53,718 bases of DNA from JBFXAM01 sp050184295 (GCA_050184295.1 JBFXAM010000016.1:1-53718); one strand, 5' to 3'. Numbered from the stretch's first letter, positions 26,739 through 35,946 are shown. Made by a program: numbers and translations. Notes: generated by a model not told the origin, from the sequence alone.

Positions 26739-28592
26739 ATGCTCGCGATCGTCGCCCGCCGATTCTCGCTGGGGCGCGGCTCGACCGGTGCAGGCCTCAT
26801 GATCCCGCCGCGCGCCGGACGCCCGGATCGCGGTTTTGTGCCTTGCGCGGTTTGGCGGCTTCTACTCGTCGTGCTCGCGGCGCCGGCGGCGCAGGCGCAG
26901 CAGCCGTCCGCCGATCTGCGCATCGCAAGCGCGGACGTGTACGTCAACGAGCCGTTTCTGATCGAGGTGGTCGTCGAAAATTTCAAAACCTGCGACGCGC
27001 CGCAGCTCCCCGACCTGCCCGGAGTCGTGATCGCGAGCCTCCCGGCGCCCGCGGACACCATCAGCACGACGATCCTCCAGGGTCGCGTGCAGCAGTACCG
27101 TGCCCGCACGTTCCGATTCGAGCTGCGCGCCACGCAGCCTGGTGCGGTCACGCTCGGCCCCGCCACCGTGCGCGTCGACGGCCGCGAGCTCCGCACGCGC
27201 ACCGTCGCGATCGCCGTCCGACGGAGCGATGCGGACGAGCTGCTCTTCGCCGAGATCACCACACCCGCCGAACGCGTCTTCGTCGGACAGCGCGTCAATC
27301 TCACGCTCAACGTCTGGGTGAGACCCGCGTCCCACGGCACCTACGTGCTCAACGCCCAGGACATGTATTCGTTCTTCGACGACCGCACCGGCTGGGGCCC
27401 CTTCACCCCGCCGCAGCGCTACAGCGAGCGCAAGCGCGCGCTACCCGACGGCGGCGAGTCGACCTACTACGTGTATGTGACCACGACCGATTACGTGCCC
27501 TCGAAACCCGGCCCGCTTGCGCTCGACAACGTCGCGGTAGGTTTCAGCTATCCCACCCGCTTCACTCGCGATGTCTTCGGCGAGCTGCGCGCGGCCGCCG
27601 TGCGGCGGCTCCGCACCGAGCCCACGGCGGATGAAGTGCAGGTACTGGCGTTGCCGAGCGCCGGTCGGCCCGCGAACTTCACCGGCGCTGTCGGCACGTT
27701 CTCGATTCGCACGAGCACGCGCAGTCGCAGCGTCCGCGTCGGCGATCCCGTCGAGTTGCTGATCGAAATCGACGGCGACGGCCCGCTCGACACGCTGCCC
27801 GCCCCGGATCTCGCCGCCGATGAGCGTCTCACGGCCGCCTTCCGCGTGCCGGCCGAGCAGCTCGCGGGCGAGGTGCAAGGCGGCCGCAAGCGATTCCGAC
27901 AAGTCATCCGCCCGCTCCGCGCGAGCGTCGCGGAGATTCCGCCGATCGAATACCCCTACTTCGACCCCGCCGCGGAGCAGTACGCCGTGGCGCGCTCCGC
28001 GCCGATCCCAATCGAGGTGTCGGCGGCGGAGCGGCTGGAGGCCGGCGAGCTCGCCGGCGTCGCGCCGCCGGTCGAAGAACCCGCCCCCACCGAGGCGCTC
28101 GATGGTCTGCGCGGCAACGAAACGCGCGAGGAGCGGCTGCTGACGGCGCGCCGCCCGATCGGCGTCGGGATTGTCGCCGCGGTCACGCTCGCGCCGCCGG
28201 CTGTCGCGCTCTTGGCGTGGGGCTGGGTCGCGACGGCGCGGCTGCGCACCGCCGATGAGAGCGAACGCCGCCGCGCTTCCGCCGCCCGCGCGGCGCGCCA
28301 GCGGGTCGCGGTGGCCGCCGCGGCGCCCGCCGCCGAGCGCGTCCGCCTGCTGGGCGGAGTGCTGCCGCACTACCTCGCCGATCGCTGGAACGAGCCGCCG
28401 GCACGGTTCCTCGGGCGTGCCGCCGCCGACGCCCTCCTGCGCCGCGGCGTGCCGGCGGCGCTGGTCGAGGAGTGTCGCGCGCTCAGCGACGCGTGCGACC
28501 ACGGAACGTTCGGCGGCGGGGCGCACGAAACCGACGAACTCGCGTCGCGCGTGCAGAACTGCATCGATGCATTGGAGCGAGCGCGAATATGA
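26739..28592 (+). CDS. BatD-like protein (oxygen tolerance family)
   Basis: 617 residues with an N-terminal signal/anchor (LLLVVLAAPAAQAQQ) and a series of Ig-like strands typical of BatD: VYVNEPFLIEVVVENF, the repeated ITTPAERVFVGQRVNLTLNV and SVRVGDPVELLIEIDGDGPL. A membrane span follows near residues 470-492, then a charged cytoplasmic C-terminus. BatD is the periplasmic member of the Bat (aerotolerance) set, normally encoded with moxR, a DUF58 gene, batA/B and batE; only batD-batE are present here. AGGGA lies four nt before the ATG. Its ATGA overlap with the next gene suggests translational coupling. Confidence 0.85.
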   Translation: MLAIVARRFSLGRGSTGAGLMIPPRAGRPDRGFVPCAVWRLLLVVLAAPAAQAQQPSADLRIASADVYVNEPFLIEVVVENFKTCDAPQLPDLPGVVIASLPAPADTISTTILQGRVQQYRARTFRFELRATQPGAVTLGPATVRVDGRELRTRTVAIAVRRSDADELLFAEITTPAERVFVGQRVNLTLNVWVRPASHGTYVLNAQDMYSFFDDRTGWGPFTPPQRYSERKRALPDGGESTYYVYVTTTDYVPSKPGPLALDNVAVGFSYPTRFTRDVFGELRAAAVRRLRTEPTADEVQVLALPSAGRPANFTGAVGTFSIRTSTRSRSVRVGDPVELLIEIDGDGPLDTLPAPDLAADERLTAAFRVPAEQLAGEVQGGRKRFRQVIRPLRASVAEIPPIEYPYFDPAAEQYAVARSAPIPIEVSAAERLEAGELAGVAPPVEEPAPTEALDGLRGNETREERLLTARRPIGVGIVAAVTLAPPAVALLAWGWVATARLRTADESERRRASAARAARQRVAVAAAAPAAERVRLLGGVLPHYLADRWNEPPARFLGRAAADALLRRGVPAALVEECRALSDACDHGTFGGGAHETDELASRVQNCIDALERARI

Positions 28593-29548
28593 CCCGACCG
28601 GACCCCGGCCCCGCCCGCCGCAGCCCCGGCGTCCCCGCCGCTCGCGATCCAGCGCACGCTCGCGTGTTCACGCGCGTGCGGCATCGTACGGGTTGGCTTC
28701 GCGTGCGGCCGAGGCTTCTCGTCGCGGCGGCGGCGCGCGCGGCGTGTGTGTGCGTCGCGATGCTCGTGGCGCTGTTCGCGATTCCGGCGCTCGCCGCCTC
28801 CGAGTCGCTCTCGCACGACGCGCAGCGCGAAATCCTCCAGAAAGCGCTCGCCGCGTTCGACCAGGCAGTGAACGTCGCTCGCCGCGATGAATCGCAGGCC
28901 GAGCGCCTCTATCGCGATGCGGCTGCGGGGTTCGAGTCGCTCGCTGCCGCGGGCGTGCGGAACGCCGCGCTCGAATACAACCTCGGAAACACGTTTTTCC
29001 GCTTGAACGATCTCGGCCGGGCGATTCTGCACTACCGCCGTGCCGCGCGCCTCGCCGCGCCCGCGGCCGACCTGGTTGCGAATCTCGAATACGCCCGTGC
29101 GCGAGTTACGCCGCAGTTCGCGCCTTCGGGCGAGAGCCGGTTGTTTCGACAGCTCTTCGCCTGGCATGTGCAGACTTCGCGCATGTCCCGCCTCCAGGCC
29201 GCCGGCATTGCGGCGCTGATCGGCAGCGCCGCGCTGCTGCTGCGCCTGCGCTGGCGCAACCCAGCGCTCGCGTGGGTCGCCGGCGGGGCGCTCGCGGTCG
29301 CGGGGCTTGCCGCGGGCTCGCTCGTCGTGCAGCTCCGCGACGAGGCCGCGGCCCCGCCCGCCGTCGTCATTCGCGCGGACACAACGCTGCGCCTCGGCCG
29401 CGGCGAAGGCTACGACCCGGCGCTCGCGGCGCCGCTGGGCGCCGGCGTCGAATTACGCATCATCAACGAGCGCGGCGACTGGCTGGAAATACGCCTGCCG
29501 ACCGGCGTGACGGGCTGGCTGCCGGCGGCCGCCGTGGAGCGCGTCTGA
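28589..29548 (+). CDS. BatE-like protein: TPR repeat, membrane helices and SH3 domain
   Basis: 319 residues starting with ATG overlapping the batD stop. An uncleaved or cleaved N-terminal helix (CVAMLVALFAIPALAAS) is followed by a TPR region (about 75-155: NAALEYNLGNTFFRLND, then DLGRAILHYRRA), then two hydrophobic spans (about 202-218 and 225-243), and a C-terminal bacterial SH3 domain (about 258-319: LRIINERGDWLEIRLPTG, GWLPAAAV). This domain order is that of BatE. The first 45 residues are Arg/Pro-rich and may be an artefact of too early a start, but the ATGA overlap supports the choice. Confidence 0.85.
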   Translation: MTRPDPGPARRSPGVPAARDPAHARVFTRVRHRTGWLRVRPRLLVAAAARAACVCVAMLVALFAIPALAASESLSHDAQREILQKALAAFDQAVNVARRDESQAERLYRDAAAGFESLAAAGVRNAALEYNLGNTFFRLNDLGRAILHYRRAARLAAPAADLVANLEYARARVTPQFAPSGESRLFRQLFAWHVQTSRMSRLQAAGIAALIGSAALLLRLRWRNPALAWVAGGALAVAGLAAGSLVVQLRDEAAAPPAVVIRADTTLRLGRGEGYDPALAAPLGAGVELRIINERGDWLEIRLPTGVTGWLPAAAVERV

Positions 29549-29578
29549 CCGCGACACGCACGGACACGTGAGGCAGCG

Positions 29579-30010
29579 TGCAGAAGCATGCGTGTCGGGT
29601 GCGGGATGCGGGATGCAGCGTGCAGGATGCAAGCTGCGGTGTGCGGGAAACCGAACGCCAAGCAGCAAACGTGAAACGTCAAACGCGGGCGCTCGAACAC
29701 GGATCAGGCAACGCTGAGCGCCGATCGTGCTGCGGCCCGAAGGGCTGCGAGTTCGTAGCCGGCGGTGAAGCACTGCGCCACCGCCGGTCAATCTGACCCC
29801 ACCCCAACCAGCCCGAAGGGCTGACAGCAGCGTCGATTCGCGGCGTACTGCCGGGCCTTCGGCCTGAATTCGGTTTCCGGCCCGCTCCGTGAATCCGGGC
29901 GTGTCGCTGTGCCATACACCCGGCTACGAACTTTCAGGCCTTCGGCCTGAATCTCGCGCTCTCGGGCCGTCGAGTTTGTTCTGCACTCTGCATCCTGCAT
30001 TCCCCATTCC
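29579..30010. repeat. Palindromic repeat cluster with degenerate heptamer tracts
   Basis: Convergent intergenic region between batE and hslU, with no gene. Both ends are low-complexity: GCGGGATGCGGGATGC-type tracts at 29603-29645 and CTGCATCCTGCATTCC-type tracts at 29982-30020, which are inverse complements of one another. Between them are hairpins: CCGGCGGTG/CACCGCCGG (29759-29787), CAGCCCGAAGGGCTG (29809-29823) and TTCAGGCC-TTC-GGCCTGAA (29933-29951), the last with a second degenerate copy near 29853-29868. Such elements recur in planctomycete intergenic DNA; I infer a REP-like family. Confidence 0.6.
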
Positions 30011-30014
30011 GCAT

Positions 30015-31364
30015 TCAAAGCTCGTACTCGCGCCGCTCCTCGTCGCTCAACACGTCCGCCAGCCGCATCCGCACGTAATCGACGTCGATGACCACGTCTT
30101 TGTTCGTTGCGTCCGACGCGTTGAACGCGATCTCCTCGATCACTTTCTCGACGATCGTGTACAACCGCCGCGCGCCGATGTTCTCGAGCATCTGGTTGGC
30201 CTTGAAAGCCATCTCCGCCATTTCGCGGATGGCCTCGTCGGGGATCGTCAGGTTGACGCCCTCCGTGGCCAGCAATGCGATCTGCTGCTTGACGAGCGCG
30301 TTCTGCGGCTCGGTGAGAATGCGGTAATAGTCCTCCGCCGCCAGGTCCACGAGCTCCACGCGGATGGGAAACCGCCCCTGCAACTCGGGCATCAGGTCGC
30401 TGGGGCGGCTCTGCGTAAACGCCCCCGCCGCGATGAACAGGATGTGATCCGTGCGGATCAGCCCGTAGCGCGTGCTCACGGTCGTGCCTTCGACCAGCGG
30501 CAGCAGGTCGCGCTGCACGCCGCCGCGCGATACGTCCGGCCCGGACGTCTCGACATCGCGCGAGCCGCAGATCTTGTCGACCTCGTCAAGAAAGACAATG
30601 CCGGTCTGCTCGCAGCGCTGGATCGCGGCCTGGTGCAGCGCGTCCTGGTCGATCAGCCGACCGATCTCCTGCTGCGTGAAATACTCGAGCGCTTGCGGAA
30701 CAGGCAGCCGCTGGCGCTTGGTGCGACGCGGCATGACGCGTTCGAAGAGCGTCTCGAACTCGGGGCCCATCTGGTCAAGGCCCATGCGGCTCATCACGTG
30801 CTCGGGCACGGTTCGCTCGTCGATCGCCACTTCGACCGTGTGCTCGCCCAGCCCACCGGCGCGAAGCTGCGAGCGCAGCTTTTCGCGCGTGCGGCGGCGG
30901 CGCTCGGCGTGTTCGTCCTCGGGGTCGGCGACGCTCGCGGCGTCGCTCCCGCCGGGCAGAATCTCGTCCAGCACACGCTCCTCGGCCAGTTGGCGGGCGC
31001 GCTCCTCGACTGCCTCCGCGAGGTTCGCGCGCTCGAGCGCGATCGCCCGGTCGGCCAGGTCGCGAACAATGCTCTCGACATCGCGCCCGACGTAACCGAC
31101 CTCGGTGAACTTGGTGGCTTCCACCTTGAGAAACGGCGCGTGGATCATCTGCGCCAGCCGCCGCGCGATCTCCGTCTTGCCGACGCCCGTCGGGCCCATC
31201 ATCAAGATGTTCTTCGGCAACACGTCCGGACGCAGGTCGGCGGGCAGCTGGAGGCGGCGCCAGCGGTTGCGGATCGCGACCGCGACCGCGCGCTTGGCGT
31301 CGTCCTGTCCGATGATGTACCGATCGAGCGCCTGGACGATCTGGCGCGGTGTCAGTGTGTTCAT
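30015..31364 (-). CDS. hslU: ATP-dependent protease ATPase subunit HslU (ClpY)
   Basis: 449 residues. It is an AAA+ unfoldase: Walker A GPTGVGKT (57-64), the pore-type GYVGRD loop, Walker B region GIVFLDEVDKI, sensor and C-terminal domain ending with a Glu/Leu tail (ERREYEL). The start MNTLTPRQIVQALDRYIIGQ is the family norm, so the ATG at 31364 is used rather than one 30 codons upstream. HslU works with the peptidase HslV, encoded immediately before it in most bacteria. Neither neighbour here is hslV (upstream is a PEP-CTERM gene about 300 bp away, downstream a convergent batE), so hslV must be elsewhere or missing. Confidence 0.95.
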   Translation of the reverse strand: MNTLTPRQIVQALDRYIIGQDDAKRAVAVAIRNRWRRLQLPADLRPDVLPKNILMMGPTGVGKTEIARRLAQMIHAPFLKVEATKFTEVGYVGRDVESIVRDLADRAIALERANLAEAVEERARQLAEERVLDEILPGGSDAASVADPEDEHAERRRRTREKLRSQLRAGGLGEHTVEVAIDERTVPEHVMSRMGLDQMGPEFETLFERVMPRRTKRQRLPVPQALEYFTQQEIGRLIDQDALHQAAIQRCEQTGIVFLDEVDKICGSRDVETSGPDVSRGGVQRDLLPLVEGTTVSTRYGLIRTDHILFIAAGAFTQSRPSDLMPELQGRFPIRVELVDLAAEDYYRILTEPQNALVKQQIALLATEGVNLTIPDEAIREMAEMAFKANQMLENIGARRLYTIVEKVIEEIAFNASDATNKDVVIDVDYVRMRLADVLSDEERREYEL

Positions 31365-31660
31365 TCCGGTGGTTGTTCCGCTCCCGCTGCCGCGCCGGGG
31401 CCCATGCTCGGCGTGGGTCGCGGGATCGTGGGTGCTGGTTCTCCGCAGGATCATAGGGCCGCTGCCGCTGCGGGCAATTCCGAAAACCGGGCGGTCTCAT
31501 CGCACGAAAGCAACCGTGGGTGCGCGGAGCCGCGCGTTGCGGGCATACCGTCCGGAAGGGCGGAGCTGCGCCGTCGCGCGCGACGGGCGCAGGGTCCGCA
31601 GCTCGGCCCGAGGGGTAGGTCGTGTTGACCGACGGAACCTGGCGTGCCAAAGCGAGTTGC

Positions 31661-32395
31661 TCAGGCTCGGCGCTGGCACCCCCGCCCCCGTCCGGCGGAG
31701 CGCAGCACGGCGACACCGATCACGACAAGCACGAGCGTCGCGGGTTCGGGGATGAAAGTCACATCGGGTGGATCGCTTTCTATACCGACGGGATGGCCGA
31801 CGGCCGACACAGGATCGTCCCCCCACCCGAAGTGCCAGAACGGCTCGAAGGGCGGTCCTCGATCGCCGAACGAGCCGGCCACGAGAAACAACGTGCCGTT
31901 CGCGTCCGCGCTGGATTGCACGTCGATCGATCCCAACAGGTACGTGAACGTGTCCGGATCGTAATGAATGTCGAGTGGCCCCGTAAAGGCCGTTAGTCCT
32001 GATGCACCGCCGGACGCAGCGCCAAAACGGGAGATTCGGTTGGGGGTCAGCGTGCCGAGCAGAACGCCGCCCCATCGGCGGTAGATTCCGGACCGATAAT
32101 TGTACATCTGCCGGTCCACAAAGCTAAGTTGACCATGATCGGCATACAATGCAACATCGATCTCAAACCCCGTGACATCCGTCCAGTCCGGCGTCATCAG
32201 CGTGGCCCAGAGATATAGGCGCTGCACGCCGTCAACCGATTGAATGACGGGGTTGGTGCCATCCGTCGGTGAAATGTACTCGGGCGGTGTCCCGGCGATC
32301 GGCTGATTCTCGTCCACGCCGGTGGTCGAAAACCACAGCCGGACCGTGTGCGTCTGCGCGATGAATAGGCAGAAGAGAACGGTTGTCGCAATCAT
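31661..32395 (-). CDS. PEP-CTERM-sorted secreted protein (paralogue A)
   Basis: 244 residues with a short signal peptide (TTVLFCLFIAQTHT), a central domain starting VRLWFSTTGVDENQPIAGTP, and a classic PEP-CTERM tail: PEPATLVLVVIGVAVL followed by an Arg-rich end. It is a clear paralogue of the protein at 32714-33451 (shared VRLWFSTTGV, IAGTP and RRWxxV segments). The Shine-Dalgarno GGAG is 8 nt before the ATG. PEP-CTERM proteins are anchored or released by exosortase, which is not encoded in this window. Function of the domain is unknown. Confidence 0.85.
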   Translation of the reverse strand: MIATTVLFCLFIAQTHTVRLWFSTTGVDENQPIAGTPPEYISPTDGTNPVIQSVDGVQRLYLWATLMTPDWTDVTGFEIDVALYADHGQLSFVDRQMYNYRSGIYRRWGGVLLGTLTPNRISRFGAASGGASGLTAFTGPLDIHYDPDTFTYLLGSIDVQSSADANGTLFLVAGSFGDRGPPFEPFWHFGWGDDPVSAVGHPVGIESDPPDVTFIPEPATLVLVVIGVAVLRSAGRGRGCQRRA

Positions 32396-32426
32396 GGCTT
32401 AAGCTCCGCTCGTACGTCGCGTCTTG

Positions 32427-32713
32427 TTACGGCTGAGTGTAGTACGGCGTCGCCGTGCGGTTGGCGTTCACAGTCACAGTGGTCATTCGACTCGTAGGCG
32501 CGGCCGGGCCAACGCCCTCGATGTCGATGATCCAACCGGCCAAGCTCCAGCCGCTGAGGATCGGCGCCAGCAGCGTCGCGTCCGCACCGTGTCCATACGT
32601 GCGCGAAAACGAGGGCTCGCCCGCGCTCAGTTCTCCATCGGCGAGCTGGGCGGCGTCGCACGCGGACACCTTATCATGAATCGCGTCCGGCTGTGGCTGC
32701 TCCGCGTTCGCCG
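32427..32713 (-). pseudogene. Truncated copy of the C-terminus of the neighbouring 635-residue secreted protein
   Basis: The minus frame (open from 32735) encodes about 95 residues matching the end of the protein at 33485-35392: SRTYGHGADATLLAP versus ARTFGHGMGVTLLAP, then a GW-containing segment and VTVNANRTATPYYTQ versus VTITLNTNTTATPRYTQ. It has no ribosome-binding site and its only start is a GTG inside the preceding gene's end, so it is a remnant. The two copies each precede a PEP-CTERM gene, showing a tandem duplication. Confidence 0.7.
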
Positions 32714-33451
32714 TCAGCAGGCGCTTCCGCGCCACCGACGCCGCATGATTGCAAGGCTGCCAACGCCCAGAAGTACCAGTGTGCCCGGCTCGGGCACGAT
32801 GAAGGCGTCGGCGAGTGCGCTGCGCGGTCCGCCGATGTCTGGATATAGGGCGACGTCACCCCAACCGAAGAAGATGCCGGAATCGGTCGGGCCGGCGCCG
32901 TGAATTTGGATTCCGTTTCTTCCTATTCCGAAGTAGATCTGCGCTATCGCGTCCGAACTCGCCTCAATGTCAGCAAAGCCAAGGAGGTACGACGCCGTCG
33001 CAAAGTCAAACTGCAGGTCGTTGGCTCCGGCGTCCTCGTAGAGTCCGGCGCCCGTCACGGCCACCGCCAACACGTCGTCGATCAGATAACTGGCTCGACT
33101 CCCCTGATCTACGGCATCCCAGCGCCGGTACGGGGGTGCGACGACATTGTAGAAGCGGTGGTCGCGGAAGTGAGCCATGCCTCGCTCGACGCGCAGCTCA
33201 ACATCGAGCGAAAGCGTTGCGAGGCGTGTGATGGCGTTGGGCAAGCGAGTTAGAATGCTGCCCCAGATATAGAGCCGGTGTGTGCCGGCCGCGCCGTCGA
33301 GCACGGGGTTGTCGCCGTCGAAGGGGGCGCGGAATTCGGCCGGCGTCCCGGCGATCGGCTCATTCTCCGCGACGCCGGTGGTTGAAAACCACAGTCTCAC
33401 GAGATTGGCCTGCGCGATGAACACCAACGATAGGGTGACAAGAGTAGACAT
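32714..33451 (-). CDS. PEP-CTERM-sorted secreted protein (paralogue B)
   Basis: 245 residues. It has a signal peptide (MSTLVTLSLVFIAQAN), then VRLWFSTTGVAENEPIAGTP, and a C-terminal PEP-CTERM tail (PEPGTLVLLGVGSLAIMRRR). It is paralogous to the gene at 31661-32395 over its whole length. The ATG at 33451 is preferred to the GTG at 33457 because GGAGA sits 7 nt before it. It lies 33 bp downstream of the large secreted protein gene on the same strand, probably in one operon. Confidence 0.85.
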   Translation of the reverse strand: MSTLVTLSLVFIAQANLVRLWFSTTGVAENEPIAGTPAEFRAPFDGDNPVLDGAAGTHRLYIWGSILTRLPNAITRLATLSLDVELRVERGMAHFRDHRFYNVVAPPYRRWDAVDQGSRASYLIDDVLAVAVTGAGLYEDAGANDLQFDFATASYLLGFADIEASSDAIAQIYFGIGRNGIQIHGAGPTDSGIFFGWGDVALYPDIGGPRSALADAFIVPEPGTLVLLGVGSLAIMRRRWRGSAC

Positions 33452-33484
33452 GATCACGTCTCCACGGATTCGCGACGTCTGAAC

Positions 33485-35392
33485 TTACTGCGTGTAGCGC
33501 GGAGTTGCGGTTGTGTTTGTATTGAGCGTAATCGTCACGAGGCGGTTCGCGGGAATCGTTCCACCGGGCGTCAGCACCCACGCGTCGAATTCCCAGCCAT
33601 CGAACTCCGGCGCGAGGAGCGTGACGCCCATTCCATGCCCGAAAGTCCGGGCCGCGGACGGGGCCGCGGCGGTGACGGTGACGTCCGAGTCGGCGTAGAT
33701 ATCCGCCGGGGAGTCTTTCACAAACAATTCGTCCGGCTGCGTGCCGGTCGCCCGCTGGATGGTGAGCACCTGTGGCGCGTCGGTCGGAATGGTGTAACTG
33801 CCGATCGAGGTCGCCTTCGAAGTGCCATACCATCCTACCGCACACGACGGGCACGGAACGTCCAGATCCATCACGCAGCGGCCGGTCTCGCCGGTCGCCC
33901 ACACGCGGTCGCCGTCGATCGGGTCGAATGCAATGCCCTCGTAATCGCCGTACTTGAACAGGCTCGCCATGCCCGCCTCGCCCGCCGTCATTACGGTGAC
34001 GGGCGCGCCCATGATGTGCGGCGGATCGCTCGGCCGATGCGCCGTCCAGCAGAGATCGAAGTAGCCCAGGCGATGGAAGCGCGTGAAGTAGAGCGCGACG
34101 CCGCCGGAGCTGGTCGGCATGACATACGGGAAGATCAACTGGACGGCGTAGTCCTGCTTCTCGTGTGTGGTGAAGACGTGTCCGCCGTCGACAATGCCGT
34201 CATGCTCCAACGTGGGCGTCCCGCCCGCGGGCCAGCCGTTAAGGTTGACCACGTACCAGTGGGCGACCCAGCGGCCAGGCAGGCTGCCGGCGCGGATGTC
34301 CATTCGTGCAAAGTACAAGCGTCCATTGCGATATACAACATTCTGCGGGTTGTATTTTCCGTTGTTGAAGTTGGTCGTTTCCGGGCACGCTTGATACAAC
34401 ATGCCAGCATCAATGTCGTCGATCGGTGGGAGGCCGTTGAAGCCATCGAAGGTGGCCTCTACCGTCCCAGCCACAACCGTTCGGATCCGCAATCTGGTGT
34501 TTTCCGGGCGGACTCCAAGCGTTTGGACAAAGTACATCCGATCGTTGCCGGTCGATTCCAGAAACTGCGCCGGCATGGGCAACCAGTGCTTGCTATCACT
34601 GGGAGTGTCATACACTCCGTCGGGCAACGCCAGGCGCCGATGTCTCGCGCCGGTGTCATACCAATTCGCCGGGGCATCGACCGGCGGTCGCTCGAGAATC
34701 TGAACATGGAAGCGCGGCGTCGTGCTTGTCATCAACGTGGATAGGAAGATTCCCGATTCACTCGTTGCGAGGCCTGGCCAGTCGATAATTCCGCTGGTTC
34801 CGCCGGGTCGCCCGTCGAGGTAAAACGTGTCCCATTCCGTGTCAAATGTGCTTGGCGTGTCGTCGTGGGACACGGCGAGATAGAACTTCCGCTGACTAAA
34901 CCGCAGCGCGGTCACGACGAAGCGCCCCGAAAACGGATCATAAAGCACGCGCGCGTCACCAATCAGGTCTTCCGGCGGCGGGGGCGGCGGCTCGTCGAGT
35001 CCCTCCCAGAAGTAGTCGGATACCGGACCGAGATGGGGATCGAGGCTCGCCCGCCAGAGCAACGTGCCCGTTCGAGTATACGCCGCGATTCCGAAGTTCG
35101 TCGCCTGAATAATCGTCGTTGCACTCACGCCAATCGTCGGCTCGCGCTGCCGATCATCTCCAGTCGCGGCGTACGCTTGCGCCCAGAACGGATCCGCCGC
35201 CAGCGCCGGCGAAGCCCCCGCCAAACAGCAGAAACACGCGGCGGCGAGCGCCCAGACACACGCCGCGGCGACCACCCCGACCCACGCCGCCGCTCGCAGC
35301 CGAAAGCGTCGCTGAGGGCATTTCAGAACGGCCTTGAACCCGGCGTGATTCGTAACTATCGGGGGGGGCACGACTTGCAGTTTCAAGGCCAT
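33485..35392 (-). CDS. Large secreted protein with InlB-like C-terminal repeat
   Basis: 635 residues. A 37-residue basic leader precedes a strong hydrophobic signal segment (AAAWVGVVAAACVWALAAAC) and an Ala-x-Ala cleavage site near ASPALAADP. The body (about 85-545) contains WD/beta-propeller-like strands and a CPSC motif but no family I recognise. The last 50 residues (FGHGMGVTLLAPEFDGWEFD to the end) resemble a divergent InlB B-repeat (PF18998 type). The ATG at 35392 is chosen as the first start after an unconvincing upstream extension; a run of eight G bases lies within the coding sequence at 35361-35368. It forms a cassette with the PEP-CTERM gene that follows. Confidence 0.75.
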   Translation of the reverse strand: MALKLQVVPPPIVTNHAGFKAVLKCPQRRFRLRAAAWVGVVAAACVWALAAACFCCLAGASPALAADPFWAQAYAATGDDRQREPTIGVSATTIIQATNFGIAAYTRTGTLLWRASLDPHLGPVSDYFWEGLDEPPPPPPEDLIGDARVLYDPFSGRFVVTALRFSQRKFYLAVSHDDTPSTFDTEWDTFYLDGRPGGTSGIIDWPGLATSESGIFLSTLMTSTTPRFHVQILERPPVDAPANWYDTGARHRRLALPDGVYDTPSDSKHWLPMPAQFLESTGNDRMYFVQTLGVRPENTRLRIRTVVAGTVEATFDGFNGLPPIDDIDAGMLYQACPETTNFNNGKYNPQNVVYRNGRLYFARMDIRAGSLPGRWVAHWYVVNLNGWPAGGTPTLEHDGIVDGGHVFTTHEKQDYAVQLIFPYVMPTSSGGVALYFTRFHRLGYFDLCWTAHRPSDPPHIMGAPVTVMTAGEAGMASLFKYGDYEGIAFDPIDGDRVWATGETGRCVMDLDVPCPSCAVGWYGTSKATSIGSYTIPTDAPQVLTIQRATGTQPDELFVKDSPADIYADSDVTVTAAAPSAARTFGHGMGVTLLAPEFDGWEFDAWVLTPGGTIPANRLVTITLNTNTTATPRYTQ

Positions 35393-35601
35393 GATTCGAG
35401 TCCTCCGGTGCAACGACCCTTCGGCCCGAAACCCGCCGAACGACCGGCAGAATTGTCTCAGAATCTCCCTGCACGCGGCGTGCCAGCCGAGAGAATTCTG
35501 ACCCGAATTGTGGACGATCCGGCGAGACAACCGGCAACAATCGGATGGCGCACGGGTTACGGCGGATCGCGAAGTGGATCGCGGTGGGGGGGCTGGAGCG
35601 C

Positions 35602-35946
35602 CTACGAGAGCACGGCGACCGCGTTGTCCACCGACGCCGATACGCGGAAGAACTTGTCCAGCTTGGTGACCTGCAACACGCCGAGCACCATCGGCGTCGG
35701 CTCGGCAAGAATGATCTGGCATTCCTGCGCATTGCCCTGGGCGACGACGCGCACGAGCGCCCCCAGCCCGGCGGAGCCGAGGAAGCTCACGCCGCTCAGG
35801 TCGAGCACGATGCGCGTGCCGCGCGTGGCGATGTGCTCGGAGACGGCTTCGACGAGGGCGGTCGGCGCGTCGTCGCGCAGCTCTCCGCGGATGCGCAGCA
35901 CGTGCACGTCGCCACGACGTTCGCTCTGAATGATCAGCTCGTCCAC
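35602..35946 (-). CDS. STAS-domain protein, probable anti-anti-sigma factor
   Basis: 114 residues that form one STAS domain: VHVLRIRGELRDDAP, TRIVLDLSGVSFLGSAGLGA (with the Ser at the phosphorylation position in SFLGSAGL) and LAEPTPMVLGVLQVT. It resembles anti-sigma-factor antagonists of the SpoIIAA/RsbV type. The GTG at 35946 has GGGAG 6 nt upstream. No anti-sigma kinase or sigma gene is adjacent, so its partner is unknown. Confidence 0.9.
   Translation of the reverse strand: MDELIIQSERRGDVHVLRIRGELRDDAPTALVEAVSEHIATRGTRIVLDLSGVSFLGSAGLGALVRVVAQGNAQECQIILAEPTPMVLGVLQVTKLDKFFRVSASVDNAVAVLS

Noticed and set aside
35393..35722. N-terminal extension of the large secreted protein (110 codons)
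   Set aside because: It overlaps the STAS gene in another phase, is Arg/Ser-rich and would displace the signal peptide from the N-terminus.
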